A DNA stretch of 64,000 nucleotides, taken from positions 186,001 to 250,000 of the forward strand of contig NZ_CAKLPY010000002.1 of the NCBI RefSeq assembly GCF_923079645.1, given 5' to 3'. The translations under genes were made by a program, and so were the position numbers. This stretch comes from Emticicia aquatica. GTDB taxonomy: Bacteria > Bacteroidota > Bacteroidia > Cytophagales > Spirosomataceae. The notes beneath the pieces are model-generated. The model was not told the origin of the DNA. It worked only from the letters and a program-made list of their open reading frames with translations, and searched no databases. This document shows, in pieces, positions 1 to 9,046 of this stretch (the first letter of the stretch is position 1; each line of letters begins with the position of its first letter).

Positions 1-546
1 CGAAAAATCTCGTACTTCAAGCAAACACATAGCTAGGGCGTCACCCAATGCTAAGGCAGCAGTAGTTGAGGTTGTCGGGGCAAGATTGAGTGGACAAGCT
101 TCACGCTCAACGTGGGCATTAAGTATATAATCCGAATTTTTTGCCAGATAAGAAGATACATTACTTACCATCGCTATAAGCTGATTCCCAAATCTTTTTA
201 ATAGAGGCACTAAAACTTTGATTTCAGGCGTATCTCCACTTTTAGAAATGCAAAGCACAATGTCGTCATCCTGAATCATCCCTAAATCTCCATGAATGGC
301 ATCAGCAGCGTGCATAAAAATGGCTGGCGTACCTGTTGAGTTCATAGTAGCCACAATTTTCTGCCCAATAATTGCACTTTTACCAATACCAGTTATTATT
401 AACCGCCCTTTTGAATTTAGAATTGCGTTAACACAACTCTCAAAATGCTCATCAATATAACTTTTCAAAGAAAGAATTGCCTCCGCCTCATCTTGTAAGA
501 CTTTTTTAGCAACGCTTTGTATTTTTTTTTCTAACTTCGTATTCAC
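1..546 (-). CDS. kdsD: KpsF/GutQ (KdsD-like) arabinose-5-phosphate isomerase, partial
   Basis: The frame reads leftward off the window edge, so only about the first 182 residues of a roughly 320-residue family are present. Seen: a SIS sugar-isomerase domain with GIGKSA near residue 46, STGTPAIFMHAADAIHGDLGM, the SKSGDTPE phosphosugar loop, and EACPLNLAPTTSTTAALALGDALA, all hallmarks of D-arabinose-5-phosphate isomerases. The family interconverts ribulose-5-P and arabinose-5-P, the first step to KDO for lipopolysaccharide. The C-terminal CBS pair expected in KdsD is outside the window. I find no in-frame ATG; GTG at 546 places the sequence VNTKLEKK at the N-terminus, like the family, and is the best start. 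Family is certain; KdsD versus GutQ is not decidable here. Confidence 0.88.
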   Translation of the reverse strand, partial: MNTKLEKKIQSVAKKVLQDEAEAILSLKSYIDEHFESCVNAILNSKGRLIITGIGKSAIIGQKIVATMNSTGTPAIFMHAADAIHGDLGMIQDDDIVLCISKSGDTPEIKVLVPLLKRFGNQLIAMVSNVSSYLAKNSDYILNAHVEREACPLNLAPTTSTTAALALGDALAMCLLEVRDFS

Positions 547-779
547 TTTATTATCACTTGGTTTGACGACAAAAGTAGTTGATGTTTGGTAAGCGTACAA
601 AAGAAAGTCTATCAAAAGATATTTGTTTGGAAAATGAAATTTATTAAATTTGGTTCAAATCCAATAAATTAAAGCCCAAAGAAAACGTTAAAAATAAATA
701 ATTCATAAATTCAAAAATAATAGTAACTTAGCAATAATTACTTACCTATTATAATTTTCCGTACAGCAACATTGCATTT

Positions 780-3161
780 ATGGTAGAAGCAGCGATACAA
801 CAGACCTTAAAAGAAAAACTCAAAGAAATCTTTGGCTTTGATGCCTTTAGAGGCGAACAAGAAGTCATTATCAATAATATTGTTAGTGGCAATAACACCT
901 TTGTGATTATGCCAACGGGAGCTGGAAAATCACTATGTTACCAATTACCTGCAATGGTATTGGAAGGCACAGCAATTGTCATTTCGCCTTTAATTGCCTT
1001 GATGAAAAATCAGGTTGACCAAATGACAGCTTTTGGAATTAATGCTCAATTCTTAAATTCTACACTCAATAAGTCTGAAATGACGAGGGTGAAAAATGAT
1101 GTTTTGAGTGGAGAATGTCGCTTACTTTACATAGCTCCAGAATCATTGACTAAGGAAGATAATCTTATATTCTTGAAAAAGGCTAAACTCTCGTTTATTG
1201 CTGTCGATGAAGCTCACTGTATTTCTGAATGGGGACATGATTTCCGTCCTGAATACCGCCGAATTAGAGGAATTATTGATGATATTGACCCAAAATTGCC
1301 CATTATTGCCCTTACCGCCACGGCAACTCCAAAAGTACAACAAGATATTCAGAAGAACCTCAACATGGAGGAGTCTTATATTTTCAAATCTTCGTTCAAC
1401 CGCAAAAATCTCTATTATGAGATTAGACCAAAGATTGATTCAAAAAAACAACTCATTCGTTATATAGCCAACAACAAAGGCAAATCTGGTATTATCTATT
1501 GTTTGAGTCGCAAGAAAGTGGAAGAAATTGCAAGTTTACTAACAGTAAACGGTATTAAAGCTCTTCCTTACCACGCTGGCTTAGATGCAGATACACGCAT
1601 GAAAAACCAAGATGCATTTTTGAATGAAGAATCGGATGTAATCGTGGCAACAATTGCGTTTGGCATGGGCATTGATAAACCCGATGTTAGATTTGTGATT
1701 CACTACGATGCACCAAAATCACTCGAAGGCTATTATCAAGAAACTGGACGTGCTGGGCGTGATGGATTAGAAGGAAACTGCTTGATGTTTTATGCTTATG
1801 ATGATATTCTTAAATTAGAAAAGTTCAATAAAGATAAAACCGTTACCGAACGAGACAATGCACGTGCTTTGCTCATGGAAATGGTTGCTTATTCTAATTT
1901 AGGTGTTTGCCGTCGTCGTCAATTATTAAGTTATTTTGGTGAATATTCTGATAAAGATTGTGGTTTTTGCGATAACTGTATCAAACCTACAAAGAAAATC
2001 AAAATAGAAGATGAGGCTGTTTTGGGATTAAAGGCAATTTTCCAAGCTGGCGAAAGGTTTGATATTCAACACATTGCCGATATTCTAACTGCCAATACCT
2101 CAAATGCGTATATCCGTAGTCATGAACACGACAAACTCGAAGTTTACGGAAAAGGAAAAAATATGTTCGTCATAAATAATGATGAAGACGACGATGATGA
2201 GGAGGATGAAGAAGAAATAGAATTAGAAATTTCTGATGACGACGATGATGAGGAAGAAACTGTAAAACCAGTAGCAGCAAAATCTGCAAAACCAGTAAAA
2301 AAAGCAGAAAAAACATCGAAAAAGAACGATAATAAAAAAACATCGAATGATTACTGGGTTTCTATCTTGCGTCAAATGATGGTTTTAGGCTTTATCGAAA
2401 AAGATATCGAAAACGCTTACGGTGTTGTTAAATTAACAGAAAAAGGCAAGAAATTTATTCAAGATTCTTATCCAATTACTATTTCTGAAGACCATAATTA
2501 TGAAAACACAGAAAGTAGTGATGATGACGATATAAGTACAAATAATAATTCAACAGGTGGCGGAGCATTCGATGCTGCTTTATTTGAATTATTAAAAGCA
2601 TTACGTAAGAAAATTGCCAAAGAAAAAAATGTTCCTCCTTACGTCGTCTTCCAAGACCCTTCGTTAGAAGAAATGGCCACTACGTATCCAACAACTTCAC
2701 AAGATTTGGCCCAAATCAATGGTGTTGGACTCGGAAAAGTACAGAAATTTGGCAAACCATTTCTAGATTTGATTACAAAATATGTCGATGATAATGAAAT
2801 TGAAACGACGCAAGATTTAGTTGTTAAATCGGCTGTTAATAAATCAAAAATCAAGATTTTCATTATTCAACAAATCGATAGAAAAATTAATTTAGACGAA
2901 ATTGTTGAGGCAAAAGACCTTACAATGACCGAGTTAATTGAAGAAATTGAACATATTTGTTATTCTGGTACTCGCCTCAATCTCGATTATTATATTAGTC
3001 AAGTGATTGATGAAGACCGTCAAGATGAAATTTACGAGTATTTTATGACTGCTGAAACTGATAATATTGGTGCTGCCTTGAAAGAATTTGAAAGTGAAGA
3101 CATCACTGAAGAAGAATTAAGATTAATGCGTATCAAATTCTTGTCAGAAATGGCTAATTAG
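780..3161 (+). CDS. recQ: ATP-dependent DNA helicase RecQ with acidic insert
   Basis: A 793-residue 3'-5' superfamily 2 helicase acting in recombination and fork repair. Seen: Walker A TGAGKSLCYQLP (46-57), DEAH box (143-146), LTATATP (178-184), motif VI QETGRAGRDG (320-329), the zinc site with C377, C394, C397 and C400, a winged-helix RQC domain, and an HRDC domain (~597-672). A C-terminal extension follows, as in other Bacteroidota RecQ proteins (E. coli RecQ is ~610 residues). Odd: residues ~467-523 split the RQC region with a run of Asp/Glu followed by a Lys/Ala-rich stretch, and a second short acidic, Asn-rich linker lies at ~574-594. Single-gene unit with no recognisable Shine-Dalgarno sequence. 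Confidence 0.95.
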   Translation: MVEAAIQQTLKEKLKEIFGFDAFRGEQEVIINNIVSGNNTFVIMPTGAGKSLCYQLPAMVLEGTAIVISPLIALMKNQVDQMTAFGINAQFLNSTLNKSEMTRVKNDVLSGECRLLYIAPESLTKEDNLIFLKKAKLSFIAVDEAHCISEWGHDFRPEYRRIRGIIDDIDPKLPIIALTATATPKVQQDIQKNLNMEESYIFKSSFNRKNLYYEIRPKIDSKKQLIRYIANNKGKSGIIYCLSRKKVEEIASLLTVNGIKALPYHAGLDADTRMKNQDAFLNEESDVIVATIAFGMGIDKPDVRFVIHYDAPKSLEGYYQETGRAGRDGLEGNCLMFYAYDDILKLEKFNKDKTVTERDNARALLMEMVAYSNLGVCRRRQLLSYFGEYSDKDCGFCDNCIKPTKKIKIEDEAVLGLKAIFQAGERFDIQHIADILTANTSNAYIRSHEHDKLEVYGKGKNMFVINNDEDDDDEEDEEEIELEISDDDDDEEETVKPVAAKSAKPVKKAEKTSKKNDNKKTSNDYWVSILRQMMVLGFIEKDIENAYGVVKLTEKGKKFIQDSYPITISEDHNYENTESSDDDDISTNNNSTGGGAFDAALFELLKALRKKIAKEKNVPPYVVFQDPSLEEMATTYPTTSQDLAQINGVGLGKVQKFGKPFLDLITKYVDDNEIETTQDLVVKSAVNKSKIKIFIIQQIDRKINLDEIVEAKDLTMTELIEEIEHICYSGTRLNLDYYISQVIDEDRQDEIYEYFMTAETDNIGAALKEFESEDITEEELRLMRIKFLSEMAN

Positions 3162-3264
3162 TGTAAAAAAACATTATTCCCTAAAAAAGTAGTATTATAT
3201 TAACCTTTATTTTATTTTTTAAATCAAAAAAATGAATAATCGTAGTTAATTAATAAAATAAATA

Positions 3265-3272
3265 TACTTTTG
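3265..3272 (+). promoter_or_regulatory. Candidate -7 box TACTTTTG for the RRM gene
   Basis: Exact match to the Bacteroidota -7 consensus TAnnTTTG, 32 nt before the ATG at 3305, giving a leader of roughly 25-28 nt. No convincing -33 TTTG is visible. Confidence 0.5.
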
Positions 3273-3304
3273 TAAAAATTTATCATTCAAATCACAAAGT
3301 TACC

Positions 3305-3697
3305 ATGAACATTTTTGTTGGAAGTCTGCCTTTTAAAATCGAAGAACGCGAATTAAAGCAATATTTTGAAGAGTATGGCGAAGTAAGTTCAGTAAAAATC
3401 ATTACTGACAAGTACACTGGAAGAAGCAAAGGCTTTGCATTCGTAGAAATGCCAGACGATGCCTCAGCTCAAAAAGCTATTGACGCATTGAACGGCTCAG
3501 ATATTGGCGGACGTTCGGCAGTTGTTAATCAAGCTGAAGAGAAAAAAGAAAGAGACAATCGTGGTGGCGGTGGCTACGGCGGTGGTGGCGGTGGTGGTTA
3601 CAATCGTGGCGGCGGAAGCGGCGGCGGTGGTGGTTACAACCGTGGCGGCGGTGGTGGTGGCGGTTACGACCGTGACAACAACCGTAATAGATACTAA
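3305..3697 (+). CDS. RRM-type RNA-binding protein with Gly-rich tail
   Basis: A 130-residue protein with one RNA-recognition motif: RNP2 IFVGSL (3-8) and RNP1 KGFAFVEM (~42-49). From ~residue 85 the tail is almost pure Gly with regularly placed Tyr, Asn-Arg and Asp-Arg (YGG, YNRGGG, YDRD). This is the small bacterial RRM class of cyanobacteria and Bacteroidota, related in layout to plant and animal cold-inducible glycine-rich RNA-binding proteins; family members bind RNA and are often cold-induced. The tail is unusually G-rich DNA for this genome. Monocistronic, with its own promoter and a strong terminator. The RNA targets cannot be told from sequence. Confidence 0.93.
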   Translation: MNIFVGSLPFKIEERELKQYFEEYGEVSSVKIITDKYTGRSKGFAFVEMPDDASAQKAIDALNGSDIGGRSAVVNQAEEKKERDNRGGGGYGGGGGGGYNRGGGSGGGGGYNRGGGGGGGYDRDNNRNRY

Positions 3698-3724
3698 GAG
3701 TTGTTAAGCTTTTAGCTTTACTCT

Positions 3725-3785
3725 AAAAGGAAAATCAACGCATTTACTATTATTAATAATAAGTGCGTTGGTTTTCCTTTTTTTT
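3725..3785 (+). terminator. Rho-independent terminator of the RRM gene
   Basis: An 18-bp near-perfect stem (AAAAGGAAAATCAACGCA with its complement, one G-T pair) followed by a T run, starting 28 nt after the stop codon. Confidence 0.9.
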
Positions 3786-3915
3786 ATGCCTAGTAAATCG
3801 TTCCCAATAGACTTTAATAATTTTGCAATTAGCCTTCAGCTAAAGTTTTATATTTTCTCTGTTTTTTTACAATACACCAACAATCCCAATCATTTGTTTT
3901 CAAAATAATATCAAT

Positions 3916-3950
3916 AAAAATGGGGTTATCAAATTGATAACCCCATTTTT
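3916..3950 (-). terminator. Terminator of the susCD unit
   Basis: Perfect hairpin AAAAATGGGGTTATC / GATAACCCCATTTTT with a 5-nt loop, 27 nt beyond the SusD stop on the minus strand. It is symmetrical, so it may also act on the plus strand. Confidence 0.85.
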
Positions 3951-3976
3951 ATTAAAGAGAATACTATTTGAATAGA

Positions 3977-5497
3977 TTAATCAACATCCCAGAATAATCT
4001 TGTAGCAAATACGTCAACTGTTCCTTGTGCAGAAACGTTTGCAGCATTTGAACCAGACTCTGTATTAGGATAGTAGAATCTAACTGGTCTTTTTGCATCT
4101 ACAACTTGAACCGTTTGTGGAGTAGCAGGTAAGTTAGTTCTTCTGTACTCTGTCCAAGCTTCTAAACCGCTAAAGTTACACAATGCAATCCATTTTTGAG
4201 TAGCAATTGCAGCTAATTTATCAGTAGTTGCATCCCAATCATAGTTAACAATATTACTACCTTTAAAAGCATCTGCACCAGCAACACTAGCACCAAATGT
4301 TCTGAAAGATTGAGCAATACCGGCTTCAAAGTAAGTTTTAGCTGTTTCAGGAAGAGCCACATCACTGTAACGTTGCTTAGCTTCAGCTAAAAGGAATTGA
4401 GCTTCAGCAGCTGTAAAGATAATATATGGTCTGTTATACTCACCTTTTACTAGTAAGCTTGGCCCAAGTGAGCTACAACCCGCTGGTAAGAAACCTGAAC
4501 TTTGTCCAAATGGAACACCAGTATAATTGGCCATTACTTCTTTATTTGTACTAGTACCAGGAGCAGCACCATTTTCACCACCATTTGCATAACCAAGTCT
4601 CTTCAATCTTAAAGAGTCATTTGATTCTTTCATGCTATTTACTAAAAATTTAGTAAGTCTTGGATAGTTATTCAATGCTCTTTTTGCTCCATTGGCATCA
4701 TAACCCCAACGGTCATAAACTGGATTTAATTTACCAGCAGTTGCCAAGAAGAAACCACTTCCACCAACACCTACATCTTCGCCAGTAATTACACCATCAG
4801 CTACGATTTTATTAATTTCTGTTTTGATGTAAGAATCTCTGCCAGCAACTTTCGATTGACGAATTAAAATTCTCAATTTCAATGAATTTGCAAACTTAAT
4901 CCATTTTGTTGTATTGCCTCTAAATATAATATCAGCACTTGTAAAAGCACTTGCAAAAGGATTTGCTTTCAAGTCAACGATCGCGTCGTCTAATGACTTA
5001 ATTAATCCTTCATACACTGCTTTTTGGTCATCAAACTTTGGAGCCAATGATTTTACACCCTGTAAAGCATCTGAATACGGGATGTTTCCATACATATCAG
5101 CTAATTGTTGAAACAATAGAGCTTGCATTACTTTAGCTGGACCTTTCAAAAATTTCTGATTGTAAGAATCCGCATTGTTGATTACAAATTGATAATCATT
5201 TAAGTTATCATAATAACCATCCCAATAGTTGAAATCTCCATTGGTAAAGTTGTACGCAAAAACAGTTGTTGATAAAATATAACCATTCGATTGCGACCAT
5301 TGTCCAGCCCAATATGAACCTGTTTCATTTGGACTAACCATATTTGTTGCCGATGTATTTAACGCATTGGTAAATACATAGTTTGGCGATGCTGTTGGAA
5401 GAGCATTAGGGTTTGTATTGATATCTAAGAACTTTTCATTACAAGCACTCCCTATCAATGCCACAAATGCTAAAACTAATATTGATTTTATTTTCAT
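3977..5497 (-). CDS. SusD/RagB-family outer-membrane lipoprotein
   Basis: A 506-residue surface lipoprotein with a lipobox ending at C19 (LIGSAC). The start NEKFLDINTNPN is typical of the SusD-like group common in Cytophagales, and the Ala-rich alpha-helical body and C-terminal FATRLFWD motif fit the family. SusD proteins form the lid over a SusC pore and capture an oligomeric nutrient. It follows the SusC gene by 23 bp, so the two are one transcript ended by the hairpin at 3916-3950. No glycosidase, peptidase or anti-sigma gene is adjacent, so the substrate cannot be inferred. Confidence 0.93.
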   Translation of the reverse strand: MKIKSILVLAFVALIGSACNEKFLDINTNPNALPTASPNYVFTNALNTSATNMVSPNETGSYWAGQWSQSNGYILSTTVFAYNFTNGDFNYWDGYYDNLNDYQFVINNADSYNQKFLKGPAKVMQALLFQQLADMYGNIPYSDALQGVKSLAPKFDDQKAVYEGLIKSLDDAIVDLKANPFASAFTSADIIFRGNTTKWIKFANSLKLRILIRQSKVAGRDSYIKTEINKIVADGVITGEDVGVGGSGFFLATAGKLNPVYDRWGYDANGAKRALNNYPRLTKFLVNSMKESNDSLRLKRLGYANGGENGAAPGTSTNKEVMANYTGVPFGQSSGFLPAGCSSLGPSLLVKGEYNRPYIIFTAAEAQFLLAEAKQRYSDVALPETAKTYFEAGIAQSFRTFGASVAGADAFKGSNIVNYDWDATTDKLAAIATQKWIALCNFSGLEAWTEYRRTNLPATPQTVQVVDAKRPVRFYYPNTESGSNAANVSAQGTVDVFATRLFWDVD

Positions 5498-5520
5498 TTG
5501 AGAGTCATGTTTAAATTTTA

Positions 5521-8500
5521 TTAAAACGATATATTAAGATTCACTCCATACTGACGAACTGGTGGAGTTTGTGTTGTTGTATTGATACCAATACCAACAG
5601 CAGAAGTTGAACTAGCAGCACCAATTGTACCAGGTGATGGACTTCCTTGGTAGCTAAATTCAGGGTCAGTATAATAGTTTTTCTTGTCAACGATAGTAAG
5701 TAAATTACGACCGTATATCGAAATACTTGCAGCAGAGAACACTTTCGATTTTTTAAGCAATGATGCTGGCAAGTTATAAGCAAGATTAATATCTCTCAAT
5801 TTGATAAACCACGCTGGATTTACAAAGTTTTCTGAAATTAATCGGTAGTTATTTACCCACAAAGCATACTCAGGTTCACGAACTTGAACAGTCGTGTTAG
5901 GAGTTACAGTCTTGCCATCAGCATTCAAGATTGCTGAATTAGGGAAGATTTGTGGAGCTCTGTTTTCTGTCCATTTACCAGAACCAGTAAACGTCATTTG
6001 ACGACCTAAGTCACTAAACATTACGTTTCCACCACGGTATTCAAAGTTGAAGTTAAATCCAAAATTTCTGTAAGCAATTTTAGACCCTAATCCGATGATA
6101 TGACGTGGAAGTGTACCGCCTCTTGTTGATAAAGTAGTTTGTCTTAAAGGATAACCAGTAGTTGGGTTAACTAAAACATAACCTGAACCGTCTGGAGCAT
6201 ATTGATAACCATCAGTTTTCAACATTGGGAATCTTTGTCCTTTAATTACGTTTGTATTTGCGTAAGCAAAACCACCATATTGGAACTCATTAACACCAGG
6301 ATATAAGCTAACAACTTTATTGTCATTATATGAATATCTTGTGCTGAAATCCCAACTGAATTTTTCGTTTCTCAAAATCAAAAATTTCAAATCTGCTTCA
6401 TATCCCCAGTTTTTAGTTTCACCAATATTAATCAACAAACTGCTAAAACCAGTTGAATTAGGGATTTTTGCAGTTACAACTTGTCCTTTAGAGTTTTGAG
6501 TATAAGCAGTAACATCTAAGTTAATTCTATCTTTGAATAATTGGAATTCACCACCGATTTCATAAGAATATACAATCTCAGGCTTCAAATTAGCATCTGG
6601 AAGTCTATCGCCAACTGTCAAACCAACTGTATTACCAAAAGGGAAGTTAGCACCATTATTATATGACAAATCTAAACCATATAATGGAAGGTTGTCATTA
6701 GCATTTTTGTTTAAGCTCGCACGAATTTTCGCAAAACTCAATACATTACCTTTCAAACTTGGGAACGCATCCGTAGCAATAAACGATAATGCCGCTCCAT
6801 AATAAGGATAAGACCAAGTATTTTTAGCACGTGTTGGCTTGTAGAATCTTGATGTAGCATCATAACGGAAAGTACCATTAAAAATCAACCAGTTTTTATA
6901 ATTAGTTGTATAATCGGCATAATAACCATATTTACGCTCTAAAGTATTCGCTTCGCCACCAGTCAACTCACCTTGTCTGTTAGAAACGTTGTAGATTTCT
7001 GGTACAACAACTGAGCTAGAACCAACGGCAATATTTTTAGTGAATCTTTGATAAATACTGCTACCTAAGATTAAACGATTTTTTAATGAACCGAAATCTT
7101 TTGTTAACTGAACTTGTAGTTCGTTATTGATTACGTTTTCAGTGTTTGAATAATCAAGAACACCACCTAAGTTATCAGAAATTGCACGATAAATTCCATT
7201 ATAATCATCTTCGTGTGTAAAAGGCTCAGGTATGAATGCTTCATTTTTAGCCCAGTCAGAATACAAGAATTTACCAGTTCTATTTTTACCAGTTCTTGAG
7301 TTGTTCATTACACCTAAACGGTTAGTAAATTGCAACCAATCAAGAGCTTTATAAATTACGCTAACATTACCAGAAATATTGGCGTCTTTGTAATTCATAC
7401 GGTTATTGTCTGCATTAAAATAAGGATTATTGTAATAATCATTATAATATCCATTTGGATTAGCGAATTCGTTTGTTTGCCAATCTCTCAATGTATTCAA
7501 AGGTAAGTTTGCTGGTTGATTCAATACATCATTGTAGAAATCAGAAGATGTTCTGTCATACGCAGCTTGGGTATAACTTGCAGTAAAAGCTGATGTTATC
7601 TTTTTGTATTCTTTTGTAGCAGACAATCTTACACCAGTTCTCTCACTTTTATCATGTGGTACGATACCTTTGATTTTTTGGTTTTCAACAGAAAGATAAT
7701 AAGAGCTTGTCTCATCTCCACCTTGGAAACTCATTTGATTATTAGTTGAAACACCTGTATCAAATGTTTTTCTTCTAATATTATCAATTGCAGCATAAGG
7801 TAAAACCAATTTATTACCGCTTTCAGTTACTCTACCTAAAAGTCTTTGTGAACCGTCAAAAGCATCACCATATTGTTGATTTTCATAAGGTCTCCAGTTT
7901 TCTTTCATCCTTACCAAATAATCAGAGTTGTAGCCAGCTGTTCCAAAAGCATAAGGATAATACTGAGAACCAGAGCCATATTTATCTTGGAATTGAGGCA
8001 AGAAACTGATTTGGTCAAAGTTAGTACTGTTTGAGTACGAAACTTTCAATTTACCTTTTGAACCTTTTTTAGTAGTGATAACAATAGCACCATTGATACC
8101 AGCAGAGCCATAAAGCGTAGCTGCTTGTCCACCTTTCAAAATAGAAACGCTTTCAATATCACTTGGATTGATTAAAGCTAAAACAGTAGAAGTAGTTTGC
8201 ATACCATCTAATACTACTAAAGCTTCATTGTTTCCTGTTAATGAACGGAAACCACGCAAAACGATTTTAACTGCAGGGTCAACGCTATTATTAACGTTAT
8301 AAACCGCCAAACCAGTTACTTTACCAGAAAGAGCTTGAGCTAATTGAGGTGAACGTCCAACTGTGACATCTTCAGTAGTCACTTTAGAGTAAGAATAACC
8401 AATCTCACGTACATTCTTACGAATACCTTGAGCTGTTACAACAACTTCATTAAACGCAGCCGCATCTGTTTTTAACTGAACATCAACTACCGTACGATTT

Positions 8501-8751
8501 TCAATTGCCACAGCTTGTGTCGTAAAACCAATAAAGCTAAAGCTTAACGTTGAATTAGCTGGAGTCGAGATTTTATAAATCCCGTTAACGTCAGTTGTTA
8601 CTCCCTTCGTAGTACCTTTAATTAATACACTCACACCTGGAAGTGGAGAACCATCATCGGAAGATGTAACCTTACCTGAAACAGTTTTGTCTTGGGCAAA
8701 TGCAAAGCTTGCCCATACCAGCATCATGCCGGCGAGTAGAAGTTTCCTCAT
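5521..8751 (-). CDS. SusC/RagA-family TonB-dependent transporter
   Basis: 1076 residues. Signal peptide (MRKLLLAGMMLVWASFAFA, cleavage before Q20), a carboxypeptidase-regulatory-like beta-sandwich (~24-95, VSGKVTSSDDGSPLPGVSV), a TonB-box-like stretch NEVVVTAQG (~100-110), a plug domain, and a long 22-strand barrel ending in a C-terminal Phe (LNISF). It takes up the nutrient bound by the adjacent SusD partner using TonB energy. The leader has a 5' hairpin and tiny reading frame, and a good promoter lies just upstream (separate entries). Substrate unknown. Confidence 0.95.
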   Translation of the reverse strand: MRKLLLAGMMLVWASFAFAQDKTVSGKVTSSDDGSPLPGVSVLIKGTTKGVTTDVNGIYKISTPANSTLSFSFIGFTTQAVAIENRTVVDVQLKTDAAAFNEVVVTAQGIRKNVREIGYSYSKVTTEDVTVGRSPQLAQALSGKVTGLAVYNVNNSVDPAVKIVLRGFRSLTGNNEALVVLDGMQTTSTVLALINPSDIESVSILKGGQAATLYGSAGINGAIVITTKKGSKGKLKVSYSNSTNFDQISFLPQFQDKYGSGSQYYPYAFGTAGYNSDYLVRMKENWRPYENQQYGDAFDGSQRLLGRVTESGNKLVLPYAAIDNIRRKTFDTGVSTNNQMSFQGGDETSSYYLSVENQKIKGIVPHDKSERTGVRLSATKEYKKITSAFTASYTQAAYDRTSSDFYNDVLNQPANLPLNTLRDWQTNEFANPNGYYNDYYNNPYFNADNNRMNYKDANISGNVSVIYKALDWLQFTNRLGVMNNSRTGKNRTGKFLYSDWAKNEAFIPEPFTHEDDYNGIYRAISDNLGGVLDYSNTENVINNELQVQLTKDFGSLKNRLILGSSIYQRFTKNIAVGSSSVVVPEIYNVSNRQGELTGGEANTLERKYGYYADYTTNYKNWLIFNGTFRYDATSRFYKPTRAKNTWSYPYYGAALSFIATDAFPSLKGNVLSFAKIRASLNKNANDNLPLYGLDLSYNNGANFPFGNTVGLTVGDRLPDANLKPEIVYSYEIGGEFQLFKDRINLDVTAYTQNSKGQVVTAKIPNSTGFSSLLINIGETKNWGYEADLKFLILRNEKFSWDFSTRYSYNDNKVVSLYPGVNEFQYGGFAYANTNVIKGQRFPMLKTDGYQYAPDGSGYVLVNPTTGYPLRQTTLSTRGGTLPRHIIGLGSKIAYRNFGFNFNFEYRGGNVMFSDLGRQMTFTGSGKWTENRAPQIFPNSAILNADGKTVTPNTTVQVREPEYALWVNNYRLISENFVNPAWFIKLRDINLAYNLPASLLKKSKVFSAASISIYGRNLLTIVDKKNYYTDPEFSYQGSPSPGTIGAASSTSAVGIGINTTTQTPPVRQYGVNLNISF

Positions 8752-8775
8752 ACAGTTTGTTGTTAGTTTTTTAGT

Positions 8776-8805
8776 TTAGTTGTTCACAATTTTCTTCATT
8801 GTGAA
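8776..8805 (-). promoter_or_regulatory. 5' leader hairpin and 7-codon reading frame upstream of susC
   Basis: A perfect 8-bp inverted repeat TTCACAAT / ATTGTGAA (8783-8805) with a 7-nt loop lies about where transcription from the predicted promoter should start. On the transcript the loop and 3' arm encode ATG AAG AAA ATT GTG AAC AAC TAA (8799-8776), a possible MKKIVNN leader peptide. It could be an mRNA-stabilising 5' stem-loop or a leader regulator; function is inference. Confidence 0.4.
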
Positions 8806-8807
8806 AT

Positions 8808-8839
8808 TAAAGTTATACATAATTAATATTCTATGCAAA
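8808..8839 (-). promoter_or_regulatory. Predicted susC promoter
   Basis: On the minus strand, TTTG (8839-8836), 20 nt, then TAACTTTA (8815-8808), a 7/8 match to TAnnTTTG at the spacing known for the primary sigma factor of Bacteroides. The start point would fall near 8803. Confidence 0.5.
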
Positions 8840-9046
8840 GAAATGCGATGAAGTTTATAAAAAATATGACCAATATCAAAGATTGTGCGATATAGCAATA
8901 TTTATATTATAAAAATGTAAGAAACTGATTATAAGGTCAATAGATAATAAATTTATACAAAAATATTACCCAAAAAAAAAATAAAAATATAATAAAAAAA
9001 AGATTTGATTTTTATCAATTCTGATTTATTCAATCAAAAACCTACA

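Noticed and set aside
3504..3707. 67-residue Ala/Val-rich frame over the RRM gene
   Set aside because: Frame-shifted reading of the Gly codon repeat; no independent support.
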